From positions 119,796 through 183,795 of the forward strand of contig NZ_KZ819080.1 in assembly GCF_003115855.1 (NCBI RefSeq): a DNA stretch of 64,000 nucleotides, read 5' to 3'. Source of the DNA: Brenneria corticis (lineage in GTDB: Bacteria; Pseudomonadota; Gammaproteobacteria; Enterobacterales; Enterobacteriaceae). A model generated the notes under the pieces. The model was not told the DNA's origin. It ran no database searches and saw only the letters and a program-made list of their open reading frames with translations. Shown here piece after piece: positions 8,824 to 16,854 of the stretch. Made by a program: the position numbers and the translations under genes. How positions within the stretch are numbered: position 1 is the stretch's first letter; each line of letters begins with the position of its first letter.

Positions 8824-9888
8824 ATGAGTAAAATCGACAGCATTACCCGTGAGTCATGGATTCTGAATACCTTCCCGGAATGGGGAAGCTGGCTGAATGA
8901 AGAAATAGCGCAGGAGCAGGTGGCGCCGGGAACGTTTTCCATGTGGTGGCTGGGCTGTACCGGCATCTGGCTGAAGTCGCAGGAGGGGGCAAACATCTGC
9001 GTGGATTTCTGGTGCGGCACCGGCAAACAGAGCCACGCCAATCCGCTGATGAAAACGGGCCATCAGATGCAGCGCATGGCGGGGGTGAAAAAACTGCAGC
9101 CCAATTTGCGCACCACGCCGTTTGTGCTCGATCCCTTCGCCATTCGTCAGGTTGACGCCGTGCTGGCAACGCACGACCACAACGATCATATCGATGTGAA
9201 CGTGGCCGCCGCGGTGCTGAAAAATTGCGCCGGCGACGTGCCGTTTATCGGCCCGCAGAGCTGCGTCGATCTGTGGATTGGCTGGGGCGTGCCGCGCGAA
9301 CGCTGCATCGTGGTGAAACCGGGCGATATCATCAGCATAAAAGATGTTGAAATTCACGCGCTGGACGCCTTCGACCGCACCGCGTTGATTACGCTCCCGG
9401 CGGATGAGAAAGCGGCGGGCGTATTGCCGGACGGTATGGATAAGCGGGCGGTGAACTATCTGTTTAAAACGCCGGGCGGCAACCTTTACCACAGCGGGGA
9501 TTCACACTATTCAAACTATTACGCCAAACACGGCAACGAACATCGGATAGACGTGGCGCTGGGCTCCTATGGCGAGAATCCGCGCGGCATCACCGATAAA
9601 ATGACCAGCGCCGATATGCTGCGCATGGCCGAGGCGCTGAACGCCAAGGTGGTGATCCCCTTCCATCACGATATCTGGTCGAATTTTCAGGCCGACCCGC
9701 AGGAGATCCGCGTGCTGTGGGAAATGAAAAAAGATCGCCTGAAATATGGCTTTAAGCCTTTTATCTGGCAGGTCGGCGGCAAGTTCACCTGGCCGCAGGA
9801 CAAGGATAATCTGGAGTATCACTATCCGCGCGGATTTGATGATTGCTTTACCATCGAGCCGGATCTGCCGTATAAATCTTTCCTGTAA
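8824..9888 (+). CDS. ulaG: L-ascorbate-6-phosphate lactonase UlaG
   Basis: This 354-residue metallo-beta-lactamase-fold enzyme is the same length as E. coli UlaG. It hydrolyses L-ascorbate-6-phosphate to 3-keto-L-gulonate-6-phosphate using a metal ion. The signature THDHNDHID starts at residue 116, giving His117, His119, Asp121 and His122. Further ligand candidates are in HSGDSHYSNYY and FHHDIWSNFQ. It is divergent from ulaA and followed, after a repeat element, by ulaR in the same direction, as in E. coli. Confidence 0.97.
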   Translation: MSKIDSITRESWILNTFPEWGSWLNEEIAQEQVAPGTFSMWWLGCTGIWLKSQEGANICVDFWCGTGKQSHANPLMKTGHQMQRMAGVKKLQPNLRTTPFVLDPFAIRQVDAVLATHDHNDHIDVNVAAAVLKNCAGDVPFIGPQSCVDLWIGWGVPRERCIVVKPGDIISIKDVEIHALDAFDRTALITLPADEKAAGVLPDGMDKRAVNYLFKTPGGNLYHSGDSHYSNYYAKHGNEHRIDVALGSYGENPRGITDKMTSADMLRMAEALNAKVVIPFHHDIWSNFQADPQEIRVLWEMKKDRLKYGFKPFIWQVGGKFTWPQDKDNLEYHYPRGFDDCFTIEPDLPYKSFL

Positions 9889-9925
9889 AACCGGCGGGGC
9901 GGCGTAGTCAACCCTTGAGATTGCT

Positions 9926-10037
9926 GACAAAGTCGCCTGTAAGCCTGAGATACCCGGGCCTACCGTACCGAGGGGCGCTCCGGCGGCTTACGCCGCTACG
10001 GCCCCTCGCCACGCTCTCCCTAATAATGGGCTTTGTC
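9926..10037. repeat. 112-bp palindromic intergenic element between ulaG and ulaR
   Basis: The ends GACAAAG and CTTTGTC are a 7-bp inverted repeat. Inside, CGAGGGGC (9969-9976) pairs with GCCCCTCG (10001-10008), and within that GCGGC pairs with GCCGC around a 4-base loop. The architecture is that of a small non-autonomous palindromic element. Only one copy was noticed in this window. Confidence 0.6.
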
Positions 10038-10091
10038 TATGGTCTGCAGGGTGAGCGTTTTATCCACTGATGATATTTCCGTGCGTACTTT

Positions 10092-10133
10092 TGACAAGTT
10101 ATGATTCAAATTGCCGCGGGCGCTGATTATAAT
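10092..10133 (+). promoter_or_regulatory. Possible ulaR promoter
   Basis: A perfect TATAAT (10128-10133) lies 31 bp before the chosen ulaR start. A weak -35 (TTCAAA, 10105-10110) is 17 bp upstream. A TTGACA at 10091-10096 is too far from the -10 to pair with it. Confidence 0.4.
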
Positions 10134-10164
10134 CGGTATCCAGAATCCATTTAGCGGGGCCAGT

Positions 10165-10920
10165 ATGACCGAATCTCAGCGCCATAATGCCATCATCGAT
10201 TTTCTGCAACGCCAGCGGCAGATTACCGTCGCCGATCTTATCGAGCACTTTGACGTCTCACCGGCAACGGCAAGGCGGGATATCAATAAGCTTGATGAAT
10301 CAGGCAAGCTGCGCAAAGTCCGCAACGGCGCCGAAGCGGTGAATATTCCGCGTCCCGCCTGGTCGCCGCTGAATATTTATCAGGCGCAGAATCTGGATGA
10401 AAAAATGCGCATCGCCAAAGCCGCCGCGCAGCTGTGCCGTCCGGGGGAGAGCGTAGTGATTAACTGCGGCTCCACCGCCTTTTTGCTGGGGCAGGAAATA
10501 TGCGGCAAAGACGTGCAGGTGATCACCAACTATCTGCCGCTGGCGAACTACCTGATTGAGCAGGAACACGAAAGCGTGGTCATTATGGGCGGGCAGTACA
10601 ATAAAAGTCAGTCGATTACCCTGGCGCCGCAGGAAGGGGACGCCAGCCTCTACGCCGGCCACTGGATGTTTACCAGCGGCAAGGGGCTGACGGCGGAAGG
10701 GCTGTACAAAACCGATATGCTGACCGCGATGGCGGAACAAAAGATGCTGAGCTACGTCGGCAAGCTGGTGGTGGTGGTGGACAGCAGCAAGATCGGCGAA
10801 CGAGCCGGGATGCTGTTCAGCCGGGTGGAGCAGATTGACGTGGTCATTACCGGCAAGCAGGCCGATGCGCAGATTGTGGCGCAGCTGCGCGCGCAGAATG
10901 TGGAAGTGATATTGGTGTAG
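10165..10920 (+). CDS. ulaR: DeoR-family repressor of the ascorbate regulon, UlaR
   Basis: This 251-residue DeoR-family protein has an N-terminal winged helix-turn-helix (SPATARRDINKLDESGKL, about residues 32-49) and a C-terminal sugar-phosphate-sensing domain (NCGSTAFLLG, VDSSKIGERAGMLFSR). It represses ulaABCDEF and ulaG; in E. coli the inducer is L-ascorbate-6-phosphate. The start at MTESQRHN is chosen because GGGG precedes it and it matches E. coli; an in-frame ATG 18 codons upstream lacks support. Confidence 0.95.
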   Translation: MTESQRHNAIIDFLQRQRQITVADLIEHFDVSPATARRDINKLDESGKLRKVRNGAEAVNIPRPAWSPLNIYQAQNLDEKMRIAKAAAQLCRPGESVVINCGSTAFLLGQEICGKDVQVITNYLPLANYLIEQEHESVVIMGGQYNKSQSITLAPQEGDASLYAGHWMFTSGKGLTAEGLYKTDMLTAMAEQKMLSYVGKLVVVVDSSKIGERAGMLFSRVEQIDVVITGKQADAQIVAQLRAQNVEVILV

Positions 10921-10926
10921 TTTTCG

Positions 10927-10945
10927 CCATAGCCCTATGGTTTGT
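10927..10945 (+). terminator. Weak terminator-like hairpin after ulaR
   Basis: CCATAG and CTATGG pair around CC and are followed by TTTGT. The stem is short, so confidence is low, but the position just after the ulaR stop fits. Confidence 0.35.
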
Positions 10946-11012
10946 CTGGTTTAATATGCGCCCATGCGGGTTACAATAACGCCCTCGGTGATTAACAAGG
11001 CTGTAACCTTTA

Positions 11013-11336
11013 ATGGAACAATTTGAAGCGATTGGTATTGAAAACGCCTATTCCCGCTGGCAACAGGGCGACGTGGTGGTGGATATCCGCGATCCGCAGA
11101 GCTTCGCCGTGGCGCATGTGCCCGGGGCGACGCACCTGAGCAACGAAACCCTGGCGGATTTCGTTCGCGGGGCGGACCTTGACGCGCCGGTGATGGTGAT
11201 TTGTTATCACGGCATCAGCAGCCGCCATGCGGCGCAGTATCTGCTTAGCCTGGGGTTTGCCGCGGTATACAGCATTGACGGCGGGTTTGAGGCCTGGCAA
11301 CAGCGCTATCCCCAGGATATTGACGCGCAGATTTGA
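11013..11336 (+). CDS. glpE: Thiosulfate sulfurtransferase GlpE (single-domain rhodanese)
   Basis: This 107-residue rhodanese has its catalytic Cys64 in CYHGISS and the motifs VDIRDPQSFA and YSIDGGFEAWQ. E. coli GlpE is 108 aa and transfers sulfur from thiosulfate to cyanide or thioredoxin in the cytoplasm. In E. coli glpE leads glpEGR; here a 5.2-kb block on the opposite strand separates it from glpG, so the operon is broken. A terminator follows at once. Confidence 0.95.
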   Translation: MEQFEAIGIENAYSRWQQGDVVVDIRDPQSFAVAHVPGATHLSNETLADFVRGADLDAPVMVICYHGISSRHAAQYLLSLGFAAVYSIDGGFEAWQQRYPQDIDAQI

Positions 11337-11371
11337 GCGTGCCGCGCCGGTATCGCCGCCATCGGCGTTAA

Positions 11372-11410
11372 CGCGCGCCGACGGCGGATTCGCCGTTACG
11401 CGCGGTTTTT
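11372..11410 (+). terminator. Rho-independent terminator of glpE
   Basis: ACGGCG/CGCCGT close around GATT, extended by outer CGCGC/GCGCG, with GTTTTT after the stem. It overlaps the 3' end of the convergent tctA-like gene. Confidence 0.6.
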
Positions 11411-12898
11411 AAAGGTCTGAATAATACTTTTCCCCTGCATAATAACCACCAGCAGAAAAAGCGCGGCCAGAAAGGCGGATATCGGCCGTTCGACGAATGC
11501 CGTCCAGTCGCCGTCTGATTTGATCAGCGAAGACAGCAGGCTCTTTTCAAACATCGGCCCAAGCACCATGCCTAAAATAACCGGCGCGATGGGATAGTGA
11601 TATTTCTGCAAATAGTAGCCGATAACCCCCATAACCAGCATCACGACCACCGAGGCCATCGAATTATTCATGGCGAAGGCGCCGACGATGCTGAAGACGA
11701 TCACCACGGGGTAGATAATATCCTTATTAATGGATATCAGCCTTTTCAGAAAATTGACCACAATCAGCGCCAGCGGCAGCAGGGCCAGGTTGGCGATAAA
11801 AAACAGCATAAAGATGGCGTACAGCTTTTCAGGGTGAAAGATAAACAGCGAAGGGCCTGGCTGCATATCTTTCATATACAGCACGCCGATAACAATCGCC
11901 GCCACCGAATCGCCGGGAATGCCGAATACCAGGGTGGGAATATAACTGCCCGCCAGGCTGGCGTTGTTGCTTGACGAGGCATTGATCACCGCCTCCTCCG
12001 AGCCTTTGCCGTATTTTTCCGGGTTGCGGGAGAACTTTTTTGCCACGGCGTAGGAGATCCAGGCGGCAATATCCGCTCCGGCGCCGGGCAGCACGCCAAT
12101 CAGCGTGCCGATGGCGCTGCTGCGCGCAATACCGAGCCGGTTTTTCTTCAGCGCCGGGAAAATGCCGGCAAGGATATTGAGTGAGGACTTTTCCGCGGCG
12201 TGAGCGGGATGGTTTACCGGCGTGGCGCCTTTGCGGCTGGCGTAATATTCAATGGCGTTGGCGATGGCGAACATGCCGATCATCGCCGGGATAAAGCTGA
12301 TCCCTTCCAGTAAGGATACCTGGCCGAAGGTGAAGCGCGGCTGTCCGGTAAATTCATCGTAACCGATGGTGGCCAACGCCAGCCCCAGCAGCAGCGCCAG
12401 CAGGCTTTTAACGATATATTGTCCGGCGATCAGGGTTGAGCAGCTTAGTCCCAGCAGGGCCAGCCAGGCGTATTCGAACGAGCTGAATTTTAAGGCGAAC
12501 GACGCCAGCAACGGGGAGGCGAAGGTTAAGACGACGGCGCCGATAATGCCGCCGATCACCGAGGTGCTTAACCCCAGCCCGAGCACGTAATTGGTTTTTC
12601 CCTGCTGGCTGAGGGCATAGCTGTCGTCCACGTAGGCCGCGGATGCCGGCGTACCGGGAATGCGCAGCAAGACGCCGGGAATGTCGCCGGCATAGATGGT
12701 GGAGGCGCCGACGGAGATCATCATCGCCAGCGCGGGGATCGGGTCCATAAAAAAAGTAAAGGGAACCAGCAATGCCACGGCCATGGTGGCGGTGAGTCCG
12801 GGTATCGCCCCCACGAATAGGCCGAACAGCCCGGCGGCCAGAATAGCGATGATGGCGCTGAGGGTAATATATTCACTGGCGTTAATCAGGATATCCAT
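11396..12898 (-). CDS. Tripartite tricarboxylate transporter large membrane subunit (TctA family)
   Basis: This 500-residue protein has about a dozen hydrophobic segments and the TctA-type motifs FGLFVGAIPGLTATMAVALLVPFTF, GASTIYAGDIPGVLLRIPGTPASAAY and FGIPGDSVAAIVIGVLY. It forms the transport channel with the adjacent TctB-like protein, fed by the periplasmic binding protein encoded upstream. Substrates of this family include citrate, tartrate, terephthalate and various sugar acids, so the substrate cannot be read from this subunit. GGAG precedes the ATG. It is the last gene of the minus-strand operon starting at 16584. Confidence 0.92.
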   Translation of the reverse strand: MDILINASEYITLSAIIAILAAGLFGLFVGAIPGLTATMAVALLVPFTFFMDPIPALAMMISVGASTIYAGDIPGVLLRIPGTPASAAYVDDSYALSQQGKTNYVLGLGLSTSVIGGIIGAVVLTFASPLLASFALKFSSFEYAWLALLGLSCSTLIAGQYIVKSLLALLLGLALATIGYDEFTGQPRFTFGQVSLLEGISFIPAMIGMFAIANAIEYYASRKGATPVNHPAHAAEKSSLNILAGIFPALKKNRLGIARSSAIGTLIGVLPGAGADIAAWISYAVAKKFSRNPEKYGKGSEEAVINASSSNNASLAGSYIPTLVFGIPGDSVAAIVIGVLYMKDMQPGPSLFIFHPEKLYAIFMLFFIANLALLPLALIVVNFLKRLISINKDIIYPVVIVFSIVGAFAMNNSMASVVVMLVMGVIGYYLQKYHYPIAPVILGMVLGPMFEKSLLSSLIKSDGDWTAFVERPISAFLAALFLLVVIMQGKSIIQTFKNRA

Positions 12899-12910
12899 TA
12901 ACTGGCTCCA

Positions 12911-13354
12911 TTAAAAAAGCGTGCCGGACGGTAATGGCACCAACAGTATTGTCGAAAAAAGATAATAAATACCGGCTGCAAGACCGACGGCGACGACGGA
13001 GGCGAGAATTTTGTTATTTTGCAGAAACAGCAGCAGCAGGCCGACCATGATGACGCTGGCGGTCAGGATAAACCCGAGTAATTCGACGCAATAAATATAG
13101 AAAATCACCACCGCCACCAGCAGAGCGACGCTGGCGATATCCTGCCAGCCGGTGACGCCCGGCTGATTTTTTACTTTTCCGCGCCAGACGGCGATAAGAT
13201 CCAGCGCGGACAGCAGCACGATAAGGCAGCCGATGACGGCGGGCATGAAACCGGCGCCGAAAGAGCGGATATCCCCCAGCGCGATATAGGAATAAAGAAA
13301 AATACCGCCCCCGAAGAGTAAAAACAGCAGCGGCAGCACTAACGCTAGTCTCAT
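12911..13354 (-). CDS. Tripartite tricarboxylate transporter small membrane subunit (TctB family)
   Basis: This 147-residue membrane protein has about four predicted transmembrane segments (residues 2-20, 33-53, 74-95 and 97-120 or beyond). The pattern GDIRSFGAGFMPAVIGCLIVLLSALDL is typical of TctB proteins. It lies 12 bp upstream of tctA, with which it would form the membrane complex. The ribosome-binding site is weak. Confidence 0.85.
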   Translation of the reverse strand: MRLALVLPLLFLLFGGGIFLYSYIALGDIRSFGAGFMPAVIGCLIVLLSALDLIAVWRGKVKNQPGVTGWQDIASVALLVAVVIFYIYCVELLGFILTASVIMVGLLLLFLQNNKILASVVAVGLAAGIYYLFSTILLVPLPSGTLF

Positions 13355-13391
13355 GGCGTATCAGGTGTTATTTGCATAACACCCGCCTGTT

Positions 13392-14339
13392 TTATTTATC
13401 GGTGGAGAGCAGTTCGCCAAAACGGGCGTCTTCCTGGCGCATAAACTGATACAGATCGTCGTCGTATAGCGCGCCGACCTCAAAGCCCTGGTTATTGGCG
13501 AATTTCTGTAACTCCCCGGACTCATAGACCTTTTTCATCGCCGCGGTCAGCGTGGTCTGAATGTCGGTGGGCAGCCCCTTGGGCGCGGCCAGCACATTCC
13601 AGGTGGTGAGCGACCAGTCGTAAGGCGTGGCCTGTTTAAACAGCGGGATGCTGGCGTACAGTTCGGAAGGCTGGGCGGACATAATGGCCAGGTGGCGCAC
13701 CATGCCGGCGTCGACCATGCTCTTGGCTTCGCCGGGCGAAGAGGTGACGAAATCGACCCCGCCGGAGACCAGTTCCTGTAAAGCGCCGCTGGCGCCCTGC
13801 GACGGAATAAACCTTACGGCATCCTCCGGCAGGCCGGCGCTCTTCAGCATGCCCAGGGTGTTGAGGTGCCAGACCGATTTGAGCCCGCTGCCGGAGGCGC
13901 GCAGTTTGCCGGGCTGCTGTTTAATCGCTTCGATCAGCTGATTGGCGTCCTGGTACGGCGAATCTTTGGCGACCTGAAGCCCGCCGTAAATCACCGCCAG
14001 CCGGCTTATCGGCGTGTAGTCCTGATAGCTGAGCTCGGCCATTTTCTGGTGGTGCATCATGGCGATCTCCACCGTTACGATGCCGAGCGTATAGCCGTCG
14101 GGCCTGGCGCGCTTGATGGCGTCATGGCCCACGACGCCGCTGCCGCCGGTACGGTTGACCACGTTGACGTTGACGCCCAGCTCTTTTTGCAGTCCGGAAG
14201 CAACCAGACGGGCCACGGTATCGGTGTTTCCGCCGGCGCCCCAGGGCACGATAATGGTGATGGGTTTTTCCGGCCATGCGGCGAAGGCCGAACTGGATAT
14301 CAACACGGTGGCTAAGGAGGCTAACCGGATCATATTCAT
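13392..14339 (-). CDS. Tripartite tricarboxylate transporter substrate-binding protein (TctC/Bug family)
   Basis: This 315-residue periplasmic protein has a signal peptide (residues 1-20, ending SSSAFA before AWPEK). The mature start WPEKPITIIVPWGAGGNTDTVAR is the classic Bug/TctC signature that binds carboxylates through backbone amides. It is encoded directly upstream of tctB and tctA and downstream of the aldolase gene, so it probably captures the substrate that the aldolase and kinase process. Confidence 0.93.
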   Translation of the reverse strand: MNMIRLASLATVLISSSAFAAWPEKPITIIVPWGAGGNTDTVARLVASGLQKELGVNVNVVNRTGGSGVVGHDAIKRARPDGYTLGIVTVEIAMMHHQKMAELSYQDYTPISRLAVIYGGLQVAKDSPYQDANQLIEAIKQQPGKLRASGSGLKSVWHLNTLGMLKSAGLPEDAVRFIPSQGASGALQELVSGGVDFVTSSPGEAKSMVDAGMVRHLAIMSAQPSELYASIPLFKQATPYDWSLTTWNVLAAPKGLPTDIQTTLTAAMKKVYESGELQKFANNQGFEVGALYDDDLYQFMRQEDARFGELLSTDK

Positions 14340-14382
14340 GTGATGGTTCCTTCTTGTCAGGGTATGCGGTGGAGGAAGATGT

Positions 14383-15312
14383 TTATCTTATTGATGTTAT
14401 TTTGTTTTTATAATGCTCGGTACCGCTGCGAATCTGATCGAGCAGTACGGTTAACGCCCAGTATTTTTCCAGGACGTTATCTTTGTTGACCCGGCAATGT
14501 TCGCTGTCGAAGGTTCCCAGCCGCTGGTGGTAGATTTTGGCGTTTTTCGGGTAGCCCAGCGTCTCCGTTACCGCCGCCAGGGAGAGGAATATCGCCAGTT
14601 CCTGCGCCAGCGCCGGATCGCGGGCGTGGTGATGGTAAAGCCAGCTATACAGTTCAGGATGAAAATTGGTGAACACGCCGCTGAAGCCTTTGGAGCCGGC
14701 CTTGATGGCGTCAAAAGCGATGGCCGCGTTGGCGTTGATAATATTGAGCGGCGTGCCGGCCACCAGTTTCACCCGCCGCGCGACGGTCGGCAGATCGCAG
14801 CTGACGTCTTTCAGCACCACAAAACGCCCGCTATCGGCGCAATAGCGTAGCTCTTCATCGCTCAGCAGGCGGCGGTAGGGCGCCGGGCATTCATACAGCC
14901 CGAGCGGCATCGTTTGCGGCAGCGCCGCCAGCACGCTATGCAGCGTGGCATGGAACGTCTCGCTGCCCTGATTGTGCGGGTCCAGATGGTTGGTCACCAG
15001 TACCAGCGCATCAATGCCGGTTTCGGCCATGGCGCGAAGTTCGGCGATTTGCTCGTCGAGATCGTCGCTGATATGCCCCGATGCGATCACCGGAATACGG
15101 CCGGCGACCCTTTCCACCACGAAACGCGCCAGCGCCACGCGCTCCGGCAGGCTGAGAAACTGCATTTCGCTCGACTGGCAGACGGCGAACAGCGCGTCGA
15201 CGCCTTGCTCAAGATACCAGTCGATCAGTTTTGCCAGACCGGGATAATCAATGTCGTTGCGTGCGGTAAAAGGGGTCAGCATGACCGGAACGATGCCTTC
15301 GATTTTTTTCAT
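14383..15312 (-). CDS. DapA/NanA-family class I aldolase or lyase
   Basis: This 309-residue TIM-barrel protein starts MKKIEGIVPVMLTPFTARNDIDYPGLAKLIDWYLEQGVDALF-like and keeps Tyr140 (LGLYECPAPYRR) and the Schiff-base Lys168 (FVVLKDVSCD). The family includes dihydrodipicolinate synthase, N-acetylneuraminate lyase and 2-keto-3-deoxy-sugar-acid aldolases. Its neighbours (a carbohydrate kinase and a carboxylate transporter) favour a catabolic keto-acid aldolase over lysine synthesis. Ser-Ser replaces the usual GTTGE motif (AVCQSSEMQFLS), unlike true DapA. AGGAG precedes the ATG. Confidence 0.82.
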   Translation of the reverse strand: MKKIEGIVPVMLTPFTARNDIDYPGLAKLIDWYLEQGVDALFAVCQSSEMQFLSLPERVALARFVVERVAGRIPVIASGHISDDLDEQIAELRAMAETGIDALVLVTNHLDPHNQGSETFHATLHSVLAALPQTMPLGLYECPAPYRRLLSDEELRYCADSGRFVVLKDVSCDLPTVARRVKLVAGTPLNIINANAAIAFDAIKAGSKGFSGVFTNFHPELYSWLYHHHARDPALAQELAIFLSLAAVTETLGYPKNAKIYHQRLGTFDSEHCRVNKDNVLEKYWALTVLLDQIRSGTEHYKNKITSIR

Positions 15313-15372
15313 TCTTCACTCCTTGCGGCGGATGCGGTGCTTAAAAGCGGAAAGATCGGAAAACGCCTGCGG

Positions 15373-16584
15373 CTAGCGCTGCGCCAGACGGGCCATGACC
15401 TGTTGATGGCGCGGCATATTCGACGCGCCTTCGCGCTCGACCGCCAGGGACGCGAACGCGGCGGCGTAAGTCGCCGCCTGGGCGATGCTCTGGCCGCCGG
15501 CGATGGCGGCGGCAAAGGCGCCGTTAAAGGCGTCGCCCGCGCCGGTGGTGTCCACGCTCAGCGCGGGGAATGCCGGAATATGCCGGAATTGCCCGTCGTC
15601 GAGGATCAGGGCGCCGTGCGCGCCCATGGTAATGATGACCCGCGCCGCGCCGAGGGCGACAATCTTCTGCGCGGCCTGTTTCGCGCTGGCCAAATCGCGC
15701 ACTTCGATACCGGAAAGCAGCGAGGCTTCGGTTTCATTGGGCGTGATCACGTCGACATATTCCAGGCAGTTGAGCGCATCGTGGGAATAGGGCGCGGGAT
15801 TAAGCACCACTTTGCTATTTAATGTTTTCGCCAGCTTCATGGCATTAAGCGTGGCGGCGAAATTATTTTCCAGCTGGAGCAATAATACATTCGAGTCGGC
15901 AAGCTCCGGCGTAATAGCCGCGACTTCATCATCGGTAATGGTTTTATTGGCGCCGGGATAAATGGCAATCATATTTTCGCCATCCTGTTGGGAAACATAA
16001 ATAATGGCATTCCCGGTTGGTTCGCTATCCGACTGGTAGAGTTTAAAGGAGAGTATTTCCGAGGAAGAGAGATGATCGTAGGCGAACTGGCTGAATTGAT
16101 CTTTTCCCACCTTGGCGACAAAATGCACCTTGGCGCCCGCGCGGCTGGCGGCCATGGCCTGATTGGCGCCTTTCCCGCCGGGGCCGAGCGTGCTGCCCAG
16201 CGCCAGCAAAGACTCCCCGCCTTTGGGGAAACGCGCGACTTTGGCGACGATATCAACGTTAAACGAGCCCAGGATACAGACCTTACCTTGCATTTTATTT
16301 CCCTTCTTCGGCTGGTTTTTATTTCTTTGCTGACTTTTAAGCTGGGTTAAAAGTACCTCGAAATCGCCTCCCGTATCGGCAATGAGTTTTGACTGTAGAC
16401 TGCGGCGGATAATAATGGCGCCGCCGTGGCAGCGCTGCACCAGATTTAATCGGGCCAAGGCGTTTAAGTCGCTGCGAATGGTTTCTTTGGATACCGAAAA
16501 CATATCGGCCAGGTAGTCAACGCCGGCCCGCTCTTTTTTATCCAGGTACGCCAGAATATTATTTCTTCGTTCGATGAGAAACAT
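15373..16584 (-). CDS. Fusion of a DeoR-type HTH regulator with a PfkB/ribokinase-family sugar kinase
   Basis: One 403-codon frame encodes a DeoR-type winged helix (residues 1-58, VSKETIRSDLNALARLNLVQRCHGG), a polar linker (about 60-97) and a complete ribokinase-like kinase (98-403). The kinase has SFNVDIVAKVARFPKGGESL, GPGGKGANQAMAASRAGA, the catalytic DTTGAGDAFNGA (Asp351) and NPAPYSHDALN. A strong internal ribosome-binding site (GAAGGG, 7 bp before the Met98 codon) could also yield a separate kinase. It is the first gene of the operon and may both regulate it and phosphorylate its sugar-type substrate. The DeoR effector domain is absent; the kinase may take its place. Confidence 0.85.
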   Translation of the reverse strand: MFLIERRNNILAYLDKKERAGVDYLADMFSVSKETIRSDLNALARLNLVQRCHGGAIIIRRSLQSKLIADTGGDFEVLLTQLKSQQRNKNQPKKGNKMQGKVCILGSFNVDIVAKVARFPKGGESLLALGSTLGPGGKGANQAMAASRAGAKVHFVAKVGKDQFSQFAYDHLSSSEILSFKLYQSDSEPTGNAIIYVSQQDGENMIAIYPGANKTITDDEVAAITPELADSNVLLLQLENNFAATLNAMKLAKTLNSKVVLNPAPYSHDALNCLEYVDVITPNETEASLLSGIEVRDLASAKQAAQKIVALGAARVIITMGAHGALILDDGQFRHIPAFPALSVDTTGAGDAFNGAFAAAIAGGQSIAQAATYAAAFASLAVEREGASNMPRHQQVMARLAQR

Positions 16585-16854
16585 AATCGCTCCCGCCCTT
16601 ATGGTAAGAGTAAATGAGCCCTCCTGGCCAAAAAGTGATTGTGATCATATGTTGTCAGGCAAAACGGAAGTAAACAAAAATCGCATGTTATGTTATCGGG
16701 AACGCCGGGTTTTATCTGTGACGTAAAGAATAGTTATCAGGATGGGGCGCTAAAGAAGCCGTACGAAGATAGCGGTGCGATTGTCCTGCCTATTAAAACG
16801 AATTTTTATTAATATGTTGACCAATCAACTTACTCTATGGTTTGCAACAAGATT

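Noticed and set aside
10091..10133. TTGACA at 10091 paired with TATAAT at 10128 as one promoter
   Set aside because: Spacing of 31 bp is far too long for sigma-70.
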